NCBI RefSeq assembly: GCF_008119785.1
Contig: NZ_VSFA01000036.1
Span: 1-64,000 of the forward strand
Reading direction: 5' to 3'
Length of the DNA stretch: 64,000 bases
From: Micromonospora sp. MP36
GTDB taxonomy: Bacteria; Actinomycetota; Actinomycetes; Mycobacteriales; Micromonosporaceae
The notes under the pieces are model-generated. The model was not told the origin of the DNA. It saw only the letters and a program-made list of their open reading frames with translations, and did not search any database. A program made the position numbers and the translations under genes. Below, in pieces: positions 1 through 8,808 of the stretch; within the stretch, counting starts at the first letter, position 1; each line of letters starts with the position of its first letter.

Positions 1-2
1 CT

Positions 3-43
3 GGATGTAGTGGCCTACCGGAGTCCGGGAGGCCACTACATCC
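3..43. terminator. Long hairpin downstream of helR
   Basis: Perfect 14-bp arms (3-16 and 30-43) flank a 13-nt loop that contains a further CCGG/CCGG pairing. It lies about 46 nt past the helR stop. There is no U-tract, which is usual in high-GC actinomycetes. It probably acts as a bidirectional terminator between helR and whatever lies left of the window. Confidence 0.65.
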
Positions 44-89
44 CGGATACAGCGTGCTCTTGCCGGAGGCGGGGGGCGCCGAGCCGCCG

Positions 90-2303
90 TCAGTCGGCCA
101 GGGGAGCGGGCAGCGGGTCCCGGTGCAGCACCGCCAGCCGGGACACCGCCCGGGTCAGCACCACGTAGAGGCGGTGCAGGCCGCGGGGCTCGGCCGCCAC
201 GATCGCGGCCGGCTCGACCACCACGACGTGGTCGTACTCCAGGCCCTTGACCAGGGTCGCCGGGACCACGGTGACCCGCGCCGCGGTCTCCACGTCGTCG
301 GCGGTCGCGGTCGCCACGCCCGCGTCGGCGAGCGCCGCGCGGAGCGGAGCGACCGCGTCGTCGGCGGCGATCACGCCGACCGAGCCGTCGTGCGCGAGCG
401 CCGCGCGCACCTCGGCCACCGTCGCCGCCGTCAGGTCCTCGACCGTACGCACGTCGAGCGCCCCGTCGCGGCGCAGCGACTCGGCCGGGGGTACGTCGAC
501 CGCGAGCGCCGGCAGCAGCCGGTTGGCGAACGCGACCACCGCCGCCGGCACCCGGAAGCCGACGCTGAGCGGCACCACGACAGCGTCCGGCTTGCCCAGG
601 TGGGTCAGGGACTCCCGCCAGTCGGTGGCGGCCCACGGCGCCGTGCCCTGGGCCAGGTCGCCGAGGAGGGTGATCGAGCCGTGCTCGCTGCGGCGGGCGA
701 TGACCCGGCACTGCATCGGGGACAGGTCCTGCGCCTCGTCGACCACCACGTGCCCGAAGCCGGCCGGCCGTTCGATCAGCCCGGCCGCCTCGTCGATCAG
801 CACCGCGTCCGCGGCCGTCCACTTCGTCGCCTTCGGGGTACGGCCCAGCTTCGTCCCGGCGGCCGGCGCCCCGCCCCGCCGCCCCGTGGCCGCGGTGCCC
901 TGCGGCCCGCTGGCACCGGCGTCGCCGAGGTCGGCGTCTCCGGTGCCCGGCCGGCCGCCGGCAGCCGGGCGCCCGAGCAGCAGGCCCTGCTCCTCGGCGT
1001 CGAGCAGGCCGTCGGCCACCACGGCGAGGAAGTCGGCGTCGGACCAGAGCCGGTGCAGCAGCCCGTCCGGGGTGAGCGCCGGCCAGACCGCGTCGAGGAA
1101 GGCGGTGACCGGCTTGGCCCGGCCCATCCGGCGCAGCCAGGCGTCGCTGGGCGACTCCGCCCGGCGGGCCTCGGCCTGGCGTTGCAGCAGCCCCACCACC
1201 CGGGCCCGGACGCGCTCCCGGCCGGTCGCGTACGGCAGCCCCTCCCGGCGGGTCTCCTCGACCACCCGGTGCAGCGGGTCGAGGCCGATCCGCCAGCGGA
1301 ACGAGCCGTCCGACACCATGATCGGCTCGGTGGGCGTACCGATGTGGGCGTCGACCGCGCGGCGGAGCACCGCGGCCATCCGGGCGTCGTGCTTGACGGT
1401 GGCGACGGCGGGGTCGTCGACCGCGCGGACCGGCACCAGGGCGACCAGGTCCTCCACCGTGGCCTGCTCGACCTCGACCTCACCGAGCGCGGGCAGCACG
1501 GCGGCGATGTACGACAGGAACGCCCGGTTGGGCCCGACGATCAGCACCCCGGACCGGCGCAGCCGCTCCCGGTGCAGGTAGAGCAGGTACGCGGCGCGGT
1601 GCAGCCCGACCGCCGTCTTGCCGGTGCCGGGGGCGCCCTGCACGCAGATCGAGTCGGCCAGGTCGGCCCGGACCAGTTCGTCCTGCTCGGGCTGGATGGT
1701 GGCGACGATGTCCCGCATCGGGCCGACGCGGGGACGCTCGATCTCGGCGGTGAGGATTCGGCTGGCCGTGCCCAGCTCCTCGCCCCGGTCCAGGTGCTCG
1801 TCCTCGAAGCTGGTCAGCAGGCCGGAGCTGAACCCGAAGCGACGCCGGACGGCGACGCCCTGCGGGTCGCGGGCGCTGGCCCGGTAGAACGACCGGGAGA
1901 CCGGGGCCCGCCAGTCCAGCACCAGCGGCTCGCCGAGGTCGTCGGTGACGTGCCGCCGCCCGACGTGGTACACCCCGACGACGTCGTCGTGCGGATCGGT
2001 GTCCCCGCTGTGCCGGCCGTCAGCGGTCCCGCCGCTGTGCCGGCTGTCGGCGGTCCCGCTGAAGTCGAGCCGGCCGAAGAAGAGCGGCGTGGTCGGGTCG
2101 TCGGCCAGCTCCTTGACCCGCCGGGCCATGTGCCGGCCGAGCTGTTCGGCGGTGTACGCGTCCCCGGCGACCTTGTCACCGGTGGCGAAGAGGGCCTCGG
2201 CGCGCTCCCGCATCCGGCGCAGCGCCGCCCGGGAAGTCTCCAGGTGGGCGCGTTCGGCGGCGAGTTCGAGGTCCAGGGTCTGTTCGGGGGCGTGCAGGGT
2301 CAT
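90..2303 (-). CDS. helR: HelD/HelR-type RNA polymerase recycling ATPase (UvrD-like helicase fold)
   Basis: Superfamily 1 motor of 737 residues. Members of this family bind stalled RNA polymerase, clear it from DNA and, in some actinobacteria, displace rifampicin. Visible parts: an N-terminal charged helix suited to the HelD coiled coil, Walker A GAPGTGKT (residues 223-230), Walker B VVVDEAQD (519-526), and downstream motifs GDLAQG and VGFRVP. A Gly/Ala/Pro-rich insertion lies near 445-490, and a duplicated RHSG-containing stretch near 87-101. I chose the ATG at 2303 because a GAGGAG Shine-Dalgarno sits 7 nt upstream; the GTG at 2321 is less likely. No clear match to the rifampicin-associated promoter element was seen. 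HelD versus HelR is a judgement by resemblance. Confidence 0.85.
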   Translation of the reverse strand: MTLHAPEQTLDLELAAERAHLETSRAALRRMRERAEALFATGDKVAGDAYTAEQLGRHMARRVKELADDPTTPLFFGRLDFSGTADSRHSGGTADGRHSGDTDPHDDVVGVYHVGRRHVTDDLGEPLVLDWRAPVSRSFYRASARDPQGVAVRRRFGFSSGLLTSFEDEHLDRGEELGTASRILTAEIERPRVGPMRDIVATIQPEQDELVRADLADSICVQGAPGTGKTAVGLHRAAYLLYLHRERLRRSGVLIVGPNRAFLSYIAAVLPALGEVEVEQATVEDLVALVPVRAVDDPAVATVKHDARMAAVLRRAVDAHIGTPTEPIMVSDGSFRWRIGLDPLHRVVEETRREGLPYATGRERVRARVVGLLQRQAEARRAESPSDAWLRRMGRAKPVTAFLDAVWPALTPDGLLHRLWSDADFLAVVADGLLDAEEQGLLLGRPAAGGRPGTGDADLGDAGASGPQGTAATGRRGGAPAAGTKLGRTPKATKWTAADAVLIDEAAGLIERPAGFGHVVVDEAQDLSPMQCRVIARRSEHGSITLLGDLAQGTAPWAATDWRESLTHLGKPDAVVVPLSVGFRVPAAVVAFANRLLPALAVDVPPAESLRRDGALDVRTVEDLTAATVAEVRAALAHDGSVGVIAADDAVAPLRAALADAGVATATADDVETAARVTVVPATLVKGLEYDHVVVVEPAAIVAAEPRGLHRLYVVLTRAVSRLAVLHRDPLPAPLAD

Positions 2304-2487
2304 CCACGTACTCCTCGTCACGGGGAAAAACGCTGCCGCTCGCGTTTCCGACCACGGGTCGGCGCGGGGACGTCCTGTGCGGTGCTACTCACCTCGGCCG
2401 TCGGGCGGGACAGAGCAGCTTACTCCGGCCGGGGCGGCGGGCAACCGAATATCGTCGGGCCGGTCCCGGCGCGGGATCATGGGGGGC

Positions 2488-3069
2488 ATGACCGAGGAGC
2501 GTCCGGAACAGCGTCGGGTGACGATCAGCGACCCGCAGGTGATGCGGGCGCTGGCCCACCCGGCCCGCATGGCGATCATGGAACATCTCAGCACGGTGGA
2601 GGGCGGTGCGACCGCCACCGAGTGCGCCCGGATCGCCGGTCTCTCCCCGAGCGCGACCAGTTACCACCTCCGGGAGCTGGCGAGGTATGGGCTGATCGAG
2701 GAGGCTCCCAGCCGCGGTGACGCCCGGGAACGGGTCTGGCAGGCGTTCAGCCCTTCGTACTACATCGAGTCGGGGCCGGACGCCGACTCGGAGGCCCGCG
2801 CCGCCGAGGCGGCCCTGGTGGAGGCCCACATGGCCCGGGACAGCCAGCGCGTGCGGGACTGGATCCAGCGCGCCCCCGACGAGCCGCGCGAGTGGTACGA
2901 GGCGGCCTGGTTCAGCGACAGCGTGCTGCTGCTGAACGCCGAGGAACTGGCCGGGCTCAACAACGCGATCCAGAAGTTGATCGAGCCGTACCGACGGCGG
3001 TTGCGGACCAACCCGCCCGAAGGGTCCCGAAGCGTCGCCGTGCAGTACCGGGCGTTGCCCCTCAATTGA
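2488..3069 (+). CDS. ArsR-like winged-helix transcriptional regulator
   Basis: DNA-binding regulator of 193 residues. The N-terminal 90 residues form a winged helix-turn-helix of the ArsR type: a conserved ALAHPARMAIMEHL segment, then a recognition region ending in SATSYHLRELARYGLIEE. The C-terminal half is helical and charged, with no metal-binding cysteine motif, so metal sensing is unlikely. The MFS transporter gene begins 45 nt downstream on the same strand, so it probably controls that exporter. An in-frame ATG at 2479 is an alternative start; neither has a well-spaced ribosome site. The inducer cannot be read from sequence. Confidence 0.85.
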   Translation: MTEERPEQRRVTISDPQVMRALAHPARMAIMEHLSTVEGGATATECARIAGLSPSATSYHLRELARYGLIEEAPSRGDARERVWQAFSPSYYIESGPDADSEARAAEAALVEAHMARDSQRVRDWIQRAPDEPREWYEAAWFSDSVLLLNAEELAGLNNAIQKLIEPYRRRLRTNPPEGSRSVAVQYRALPLN

Positions 3070-3114
3070 CGTCCGGGATTGCGCCGACGAGTTGTGAAGA
3101 ATTATTTTCGAAGT

Positions 3115-4482
3115 ATGTCCTTCGCAACTGGCCCTTCGCGCTGGCCCGACGTCTGGCTGGCCACCGCCTCGCGCGGTGTCTCCACCTGCGGGGACTTCCT
3201 CGCCGCCACCGCCCTGACCCTGGCTCTCCAGTCCGCCGGCGCGGGCGGGCTCGCGGTGTCCGGGCTGATGCTCGCCGCCACCGCGCCGCTGGTGGCGCTC
3301 GCTCCGCTGACCGGCCGGCTCGCGGACCGGGTGGACAGCCGGCTGCTGCTGGTGGTCGCCGGGCTGGGCCAGGCCGCCGTCTGCCTCGCACTCGCCTACG
3401 CCGGTCACCCGGCCCTGGTCATCGCGCTGGTGGCGCTGCTCGCGTCCGGCCTCGCCGTCACCCAGCCCGTGCTCGCCGCGTTGGTGCCGGCCATGGTCCG
3501 CGCCGAGGACCTGCCCCGGGCCGCCGCGCTGAACCAGACCGCCGGGACGCTCGGCGCGCTGGCCGGCCCGGCCCTGGCCGGGGTGCTGGTCGGCGGCTTC
3601 GGCACCCGGCTGCCGCTGCTCCTCGACGCCGCCAGCTACCTAGCGCTCGTCGCGGCCGCGCTGCTGGTCCGGACCCGCCGGGGTGGCCGCCGGCGGTCGG
3701 CCCCGGCGACGGCACCCGGCACCTCCGCCGCACCCGCGGTCGCCTGGCGGCTCCGCAGGGACCCGATGCTGGTCGCGATGATCGTCACCATCGCCGGCGT
3801 GATCGCCGCCGTCGGGGCGATCAACGTGGTCGAGGTCTTCTTCATCCGCGAGACCCTGCACAGCTCCAGCACCGTGTACGGCCTGGTCACCGGCGCATGG
3901 ACGCTGGGCATCCTGATCGGGGCATGGATCTTCGCCCGGCTGGCCCGGCGGTTGATCGACGACCGGCGGCTGCTCGTCGGCTACCTCGTCCTGCTCGCCG
4001 GATGCTGCCTGATGATCCTGCTCTCCGCCGCGGTGCCCTCCGCACTGCTGCTGGTGCCGGTATGGCTGCTCGGTGGCGTGGGCAACGGCGGCGCGAACGT
4101 CTTCGACAACGTGCTGCTGGCCCGGCGGGTGCCCGAGGCGAGCCGCGGCCGGGCGTACGCCGCGCTCGGCGGGTCCGTCCAGGGTGCCTCCATGGTCGGC
4201 TTCCTGCTCGGCGGTCTCCTGCTCGAGGCGGCCACCCCCCGGCTCCTGGTCGCCGGCTGCGGCGTCGCCGGGCTGCTGGTGATCGCGCTGGTCGTACCCT
4301 CGGTCACCCGGGCCGTCCGGGCCGAGCGGGCATCGGTCGGCGTACCTCCGGCTCGGCCCGCCGAATCACCGGCGCTCCGGCCCGGCGGCGTGGCCGAGGC
4401 CGGACCGGTCGACCCGAAGGCGGCCGGGCCGTGGCAGGTGGCCGACGGTGCGGAGTTGGCCACTCAACTGCCCTCCCGGTGA
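3115..4482 (+). CDS. MFS transporter (drug/siderophore exporter-like)
   Basis: Integral membrane transporter of 455 residues with about 12 hydrophobic segments in two halves. The loop between segments 2 and 3 carries the MFS signature GRLADRVDSR. The overall look (an early AGPALAG segment, a polar central loop rich in Arg and Ala) is that of the DHA3/EntS-like exporters. The last 60 residues are a Pro/Ala-rich cytoplasmic tail. I started at ATG 3115, which begins MSFATGPSRW; an upstream in-frame ATG at 3079 would add a charged, non-conserved stretch. It is probably co-transcribed with the ArsR-like regulator. Substrate unknown. Confidence 0.85.
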   Translation: MSFATGPSRWPDVWLATASRGVSTCGDFLAATALTLALQSAGAGGLAVSGLMLAATAPLVALAPLTGRLADRVDSRLLLVVAGLGQAAVCLALAYAGHPALVIALVALLASGLAVTQPVLAALVPAMVRAEDLPRAAALNQTAGTLGALAGPALAGVLVGGFGTRLPLLLDAASYLALVAAALLVRTRRGGRRRSAPATAPGTSAAPAVAWRLRRDPMLVAMIVTIAGVIAAVGAINVVEVFFIRETLHSSSTVYGLVTGAWTLGILIGAWIFARLARRLIDDRRLLVGYLVLLAGCCLMILLSAAVPSALLLVPVWLLGGVGNGGANVFDNVLLARRVPEASRGRAYAALGGSVQGASMVGFLLGGLLLEAATPRLLVAGCGVAGLLVIALVVPSVTRAVRAERASVGVPPARPAESPALRPGGVAEAGPVDPKAAGPWQVADGAELATQLPSR

Positions 4483-4503
4483 GCCGACGATCCGGCGCGG
4501 CGA

Positions 4504-4509
4504 TAACGT
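4504..4509 (+). promoter_or_regulatory. Leaderless -10 element of mqnA
   Basis: TAACGT followed by exactly 6 nt and then the mqnA ATG. The spacing places the transcription start on the start codon, and there is no Shine-Dalgarno. Confidence 0.55.
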
Positions 4510-4515
4510 CGGGGC

Positions 4516-5367
4516 ATGGCTGACCGCGTCGCCCGCCCCCGGGTGGGACACATCCAGTTCCTCAACTGCCTGCCGATCTACTGGGGGCTGATGCGGTCCG
4601 GCGCGCTGATCGACGTGGACCTGCACAAGGACTCGCCGGACCGGCTGAACGCCGCGCTGGTCGCCGGTGACCTCGACATCGGGCCGATCTCGCAGGTGGA
4701 ATACCTGCGGCACGCCGACGAGCTGCTGCTCCTGCCGGACCTGGCGGTCGGCAGCGACGGCCCGGTGCTCTCGGTCAACGTGGTCTCCACGAAGCCGCTC
4801 GCCGAGCTGGACGGGGCCCGGGTGGCGCTCGGCTCGACCTCGCGTACCGGGGTGCTCCTAGCCCAGCTGCTGCTCAGTGAGCGGTACGGCGTGCGCCCGG
4901 ACTACTTCCGCTGCCCGCCGGAGCTGACCCAGATGCTGCTGGAGGCCGACGCCGGTGTGGTGATCGGGGATGTGGCGCTGCGGGCGCTCTACGAGGCGCC
5001 GCGCAAGGGCCTCGAGGTGACCGACCTCGGGCAGGCCTGGCGGGAGTGGACCGGCCTGCCGATGGTCTTCGCCGTCTGGGCGGTCCGCCGGGACTTCGCC
5101 GCCGCCCACCCGGGCCTGGTTAAGGAGGTGCACCAGGCGTTCCTGCGCTCGCGTGACCTCTGCCTGGCCGAGCTGGACCAGGTGGCCGAGGCGGCGGCCC
5201 GCTGGGAGCCGTTCGACGCGGCGACCCTGGCCACCTACTTCCGTACCCTCGACTTCTCCCTGGGCGAGCGGCAGGTGTCCGGGCTGCGCGAGTTCGCCCG
5301 CCGGGCGGCCGCGATGGGCGAGGCCCCCGCCCTCCCGGCGGGCGGGCCGGAGTTCTTCCTCGGCTGA
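4516..5367 (+). CDS. mqnA: Chorismate dehydratase MqnA (futalosine pathway)
   Basis: Converts chorismate to 3-[(1-carboxyvinyl)oxy]benzoate, the first step of the futalosine route to menaquinone. The 283-residue length and periplasmic-binding-protein fold are as expected. Family landmarks: the N-terminal GHIQFLNCLPIYWGL, then a GDLDIGPIS segment, GSTSRTGVLLAQLLL in the first domain, and VVIGDVALRA in the middle. The partner gene mqnC lies 6 kb downstream; mqnB, mqnD and mqnE are not in the window. Translation is probably leaderless. Confidence 0.95.
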   Translation: MADRVARPRVGHIQFLNCLPIYWGLMRSGALIDVDLHKDSPDRLNAALVAGDLDIGPISQVEYLRHADELLLLPDLAVGSDGPVLSVNVVSTKPLAELDGARVALGSTSRTGVLLAQLLLSERYGVRPDYFRCPPELTQMLLEADAGVVIGDVALRALYEAPRKGLEVTDLGQAWREWTGLPMVFAVWAVRRDFAAAHPGLVKEVHQAFLRSRDLCLAELDQVAEAAARWEPFDAATLATYFRTLDFSLGERQVSGLREFARRAAAMGEAPALPAGGPEFFLG

Positions 5368-5380
5368 CGCCGAAACGGGC

Positions 5381-5419
5381 GATGCGGCGGCAGCCCGAGA
5401 GCCGGGCTGCCGCCGCATC
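5381..5419. terminator. Bidirectional terminator between mqnA and the serine hydrolase pair
   Basis: Perfect 17-bp GC-rich stem (5381-5397 with 5403-5419) and a 5-nt loop. It sits 14 nt after mqnA and 23 nt after the end of the convergent minus-strand gene. Confidence 0.85.
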
Positions 5420-5441
5420 GGCGAGCGGGGGGAACGGGCGG

Positions 5442-6383
5442 TTACGTGGCGGGGCGCAGCAACGCCTCGGTGATCTTCTGGCAGTTCTTCATGCCGTAGT
5501 CGTAGCCCATGCCGATCGGGTAGCGGACCATCACGCCCATCGTCCAGGTGTCGCCGATGGCCAGGCAGTTGATGTGCATCTCCTGCTCCCTGGTCCGGTC
5601 GATCCAGCCGTTCTTGATGGCGATGGTCTTCTGCACGTTGGCCGGGAACGCCTTGCGGATGCCGAAGTCGCCGGCGCCCCGGACCAGCCGCATCTCATTG
5701 AGCAGCCACTTGGTCCACTTCGGCCCGGCCGCCCGGCCGTCGTCGATGCAGCGACCGAGCCGGGCGGTGTCCCGTGGGGACAGGTTGGTGCGGCTCCAGC
5801 CGCCGTCGCTGGCGACCTTGCTGTCGGTCAGCTCGCACATCGAGATCAGGCGCTTGATCGAGGCGGACCGGCCGACGCTGTTGTAGAACTGCTCGGCGCG
5901 CGTGTTGTCGCTGTCCCGGATGATCTTCGTGGCGTCGGCCAGCTTCGCGGCGCTCGGGGTCTGCCCGTTCTCGTCCGCCCGTCGCAGGTAGTCCGCGACG
6001 ATCCACGACTTGATCATCGACGCGGTGGTGCTCGTCTCGGCCATGTTCGCCGAGCCGATGATCTTGCCGGTCCGCTTGTCCAGGACGCTCCACGCGTACC
6101 AGCCCTTGATGCCGAGGCTGTCGAGATCCTGCGCGACGAACGGCAGCGGCTCAAGGGAGGGCGAGGGCGAGGGCGACGGGGCGGGACGGCTGTTGCGGTC
6201 GGTGGGCGTACCGGTGGACCGGGCGTTCCCGGTCGCGGCCGACTGCGAGGCGGCGGCGGGGCGCAGCGGTGAGCCGGGCACCAGCCGGAGCGAGACGAGG
6301 GTCAGGCCGACCAGGATGACGGCGACGGCGGCGAAGACCAGCGGGCGGTGGTGGCTGCCGGGTCGGCGCCGCGCGCCGGCCAT
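5442..6383 (-). CDS. Secreted beta-lactamase-fold serine hydrolase (second of tandem pair)
   Basis: A 313-residue protein with one N-terminal membrane segment (about 14-36), a Ser/Pro/Thr-rich linker to about 80, then an extracytoplasmic domain with the order of the penicilloyl serine transferase fold: S122-M-I-K (SxxK), S158-D-N (SDN) and K257-N-G in place of KTG. It is therefore probably a beta-lactamase or DD-peptidase relative, but no Glu166-type region is obvious and activity is unproven. Its ATG overlaps the stop of the upstream paralogue as TGATG, so the two are translationally coupled. Most residues in the PKWTKW and NEM segments match the neighbour. Confidence 0.8.
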   Translation of the reverse strand: MAGARRRPGSHHRPLVFAAVAVILVGLTLVSLRLVPGSPLRPAAASQSAATGNARSTGTPTDRNSRPAPSPSPSPSLEPLPFVAQDLDSLGIKGWYAWSVLDKRTGKIIGSANMAETSTTASMIKSWIVADYLRRADENGQTPSAAKLADATKIIRDSDNTRAEQFYNSVGRSASIKRLISMCELTDSKVASDGGWSRTNLSPRDTARLGRCIDDGRAAGPKWTKWLLNEMRLVRGAGDFGIRKAFPANVQKTIAIKNGWIDRTREQEMHINCLAIGDTWTMGVMVRYPIGMGYDYGMKNCQKITEALLRPAT

Positions 6384-7369
6384 CAGAGCTTCCCCGGCTG
6401 CTGCGGCACCTTAAGGGCGGCGCCGGGCTGCGGCGTCACCAGCTGGGTGGCCACGCTGGCGCAGACCTTCGCGCCGTAGGACAGGCTGGTGCTGGCGGGG
6501 TAGCGCATCATCACCGCGAGGCTCCACTTGTCGGTGACGGCCAGGCAGTTGACGTGCCAGTTGCCGTCGTAGCTGAGCTGGGTCCAGCCGTTCTTGATGC
6601 TCACCGGGCCCTGCGCCTTGATCTCGGCCGGCAGGCCGTCCACGATGCCCCACTTGCCGCCGCCGGAGCGCTCCTGCTGCGCGGTGACGCTGCCGCGGAC
6701 CTGGGCCATCTCGTTGAGGACCCATTTGGTCCACTTCGGCCCGGCGGCCTTGCCGTCGGCGATGCAGTCGCCGAGCCGGACGGCGTCCTCCGGGGACATC
6801 CGGGTGAAGCTCCACCAGCCCTCGTACCCGGGCACGTTGCCGCGCTTGGTGTCGGTGAGCCCGCAGATCTTGATGGCGCGCTGGATCACCGGGTCCGGCT
6901 TGCCGCCCGGCTGCGGCTTGTACGACCCGCCGGCCGCCGCGTAGACCTTGTTGGCGCCGTCGTCGTTGCTGTCCCGGATGGCGACGCTCGCCGCCTTCTT
7001 CAACGCGGCGGTCGGCTCCTTGTCGCCGAGTTGACGCAGGTAGTCCGAGACGATCCAGGCCTTCAGCATCGACTCGGTGGAGTTGGTCTCGGCCAGGTTC
7101 TTCGCGCCGCTGATCTCGCCGGTGGCGCGGTCCATCAGCGCCCAGGAGAAGAACTCGCCCTTGAAGTCCACCGAGACCGGTCCGGCGGCCAGCGTCGGCG
7201 GGGCCGGCGTGGTGGGCTCGGGGGCGGGGACCTTCTCGCCGCCGCCGATGCCGCCGATGCTGGCGAGGGCGTCGCCGCCACTGAGGCGGGCGTACGCGGC
7301 GGGCACCAGCATGACGCCACCGAGGAGGACCGCCACGATGGCGAGCACCATGGTCACGCGATGTCGCAT
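6383..7369 (-). CDS. Secreted beta-lactamase-fold serine hydrolase (first of tandem pair)
   Basis: A 328-residue paralogue of the next gene. It has a membrane or signal segment at about 7-27, a Pro-rich linker to about 62 and a hydrolase domain. SxxK is S100-M-L-K; the SDN position reads S134-N-D, and the KTG position K259-N-G. Conserved cysteines in the ICGLTD and GDCIADG segments could form a disulfide, since the neighbour has equivalents. It leads a two-gene minus-strand operon transcribed away from the paa operon. An alternative ATG at 7351 would shorten the N terminus by six residues. Cell-wall or beta-lactam chemistry is inferred from fold motifs only. Confidence 0.8.
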   Translation of the reverse strand: MRHRVTMVLAIVAVLLGGVMLVPAAYARLSGGDALASIGGIGGGEKVPAPEPTTPAPPTLAAGPVSVDFKGEFFSWALMDRATGEISGAKNLAETNSTESMLKAWIVSDYLRQLGDKEPTAALKKAASVAIRDSNDDGANKVYAAAGGSYKPQPGGKPDPVIQRAIKICGLTDTKRGNVPGYEGWWSFTRMSPEDAVRLGDCIADGKAAGPKWTKWVLNEMAQVRGSVTAQQERSGGGKWGIVDGLPAEIKAQGPVSIKNGWTQLSYDGNWHVNCLAVTDKWSLAVMMRYPASTSLSYGAKVCASVATQLVTPQPGAALKVPQQPGKL

Positions 7370-7737
7370 GAGTGGGTGAACTCCAGATGTCTGGCCGGGG
7401 GGACCGGCTTTTCCGAATGGGTTCGGCCTGATCGCCGGGGCCGGGGGAGTGGCCTGGAGCCGGTGGCGATCGTCAGCAGCCGATCGGTGTGCCGGGGGAA
7501 GTCTACTTCCGGACAGGCCGGAAGCCAGAACTCGCCAGCGGCCGACTCGCCGCGAAGGCGGGGTAATCCGCCGTTGTGCCGCGCTTGCGAGGATTCATCT
7601 TCCCGACGTGTTCGACATCACAGTGTGACGAGGGATCGGTGCCACTGACCGTAAGCGGTCATCGGGTGACGGAAGGTGTGTCCGGAAACCTGTTACACCC
7701 TCTGGTGTCATCGGTCGCGAGCTGTAACACTGGCCTC
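7370..7737. promoter_or_regulatory. Divergent promoter region, serine hydrolases / paa operon
   Basis: 368 nt with no supported gene. An inverted repeat TGTTACA (7691-7697) / TGTAACA (7723-7729) lies just before paaA. Its right arm overlaps a possible TAACAC -10 placed 7 nt before the paaA ATG, so the repeat is a candidate operator for phenylacetate control. No regulator gene is adjacent. Confidence 0.4.
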
Positions 7738-8808
7738 ATGTATGGCAACGACTTCGCCCCGCCCGAGGACGGTCCGGGCGGCGGCCTGCTCGGCGAGGTG
7801 GAGGCGGCGGAGGCGGCGCTGCGGGAGGCCGCGGCGCGGGCCCGGCGCGGCGGCCCGGCGCCCGACGAGGACCTCGAGGCGTACTTCGCGGACGTGATCG
7901 ACGCCGATCAGAAGATCGAGCCGCGGGACTGGATGCCGGAGGCGTACCGGAAGACGCTGATCCGGCAGATCGCCCAGCACGCGCACTCCGAGATCATCGG
8001 CATGCAGCCGGAGGGCAACTGGATCAGCCGCGCCCCCTCCCTCAAGCGCAAGGCCATCCTGCTGGCCAAGGTGCAGGACGAGGCGGGCCACGGCCTCTAC
8101 CTCTACGCGGCGGCCGAGACGCTGGGCGTGAGGCGGGACGAGCTGGTGGAGCTGCTGATCGAAGGTCGGCAGAAGTACAGCTCGATCTTCAACTACCCCA
8201 CCCTGACCTGGGCCGACGTGGGCGCGATCGGCTGGCTGGTCGATGGCGCGGCGATCGTCAACCAGGTGCCGCTGTGCCGCTGCTCCTACGGCCCGTACGC
8301 CCGCGCGATGATCCGGGTCTGCAAGGAGGAGTCGTTCCACCAGCGCCAGGGGTACGAGATCCTGCACACCCTCGCCCACGGCACCCCCGAGCAGCACGCG
8401 ATGGCCCAGGACGCGGTGGACCGCTGGTGGTACCCGTCGCTGGCGATGTTCGGCCCGCCGGACGGAGACTCGACGCACAGCGCGCAGTCGATGGCCTGGA
8501 AGATCAAGCGCTTCTCCAACGACGAGCTGCGCCAGCGCTTCGTCGACATGTGCGTGCAGCAGGCGGAGATCCTCGGGCTCACCCTCCCCGACCCGGACCT
8601 GCGGTGGAACGAGGAGCGGCAGGCGTACGACTACACCCAGCCGGACTACGACGAGCTGATGCGGGTGATCAAGGGCGACGGGCCGTGCAACCGGCAGCGG
8701 ATGGAGCACCGGCGCCGCGCCCACGCCGAGGGCGCCTGGGTACGCGAGGCCGCCGCGGCGTACGCCGCCAAGCGGGCGGAACAGCAGAAGGAGAAGGTGG
8801 CGGCATGA
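7738..8808 (+). CDS. paaA: Phenylacetyl-CoA 1,2-epoxidase catalytic subunit PaaA
   Basis: Diiron oxygenase subunit that epoxidises the ring of phenylacetyl-CoA in aerobic phenylacetate degradation. The 356-residue protein shows ferritin-like iron ligand motifs: the SEIIGMQPEGNW segment, DEAGH in KVQDEAGHGLYLY, and KEESFHQRQGYE in the second half. It works as a PaaA-PaaC scaffold with PaaB, fed electrons by PaaE. The start ATG 7738 gives a short acidic N terminus; it has no clear Shine-Dalgarno and may be leaderless. It leads a five-gene operon in the standard ABCDE order. No phenylacetate-CoA ligase or hydratase genes follow. Confidence 0.96.
   Translation: MYGNDFAPPEDGPGGGLLGEVEAAEAALREAAARARRGGPAPDEDLEAYFADVIDADQKIEPRDWMPEAYRKTLIRQIAQHAHSEIIGMQPEGNWISRAPSLKRKAILLAKVQDEAGHGLYLYAAAETLGVRRDELVELLIEGRQKYSSIFNYPTLTWADVGAIGWLVDGAAIVNQVPLCRCSYGPYARAMIRVCKEESFHQRQGYEILHTLAHGTPEQHAMAQDAVDRWWYPSLAMFGPPDGDSTHSAQSMAWKIKRFSNDELRQRFVDMCVQQAEILGLTLPDPDLRWNEERQAYDYTQPDYDELMRVIKGDGPCNRQRMEHRRRAHAEGAWVREAAAAYAAKRAEQQKEKVAA

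Noticed and set aside
54..2720. Long plus-strand open frame opposite helR
   Set aside because: Arg/Gly/His-rich translation typical of antisense frames in GC-rich genes; helR on the other strand has full motifs.
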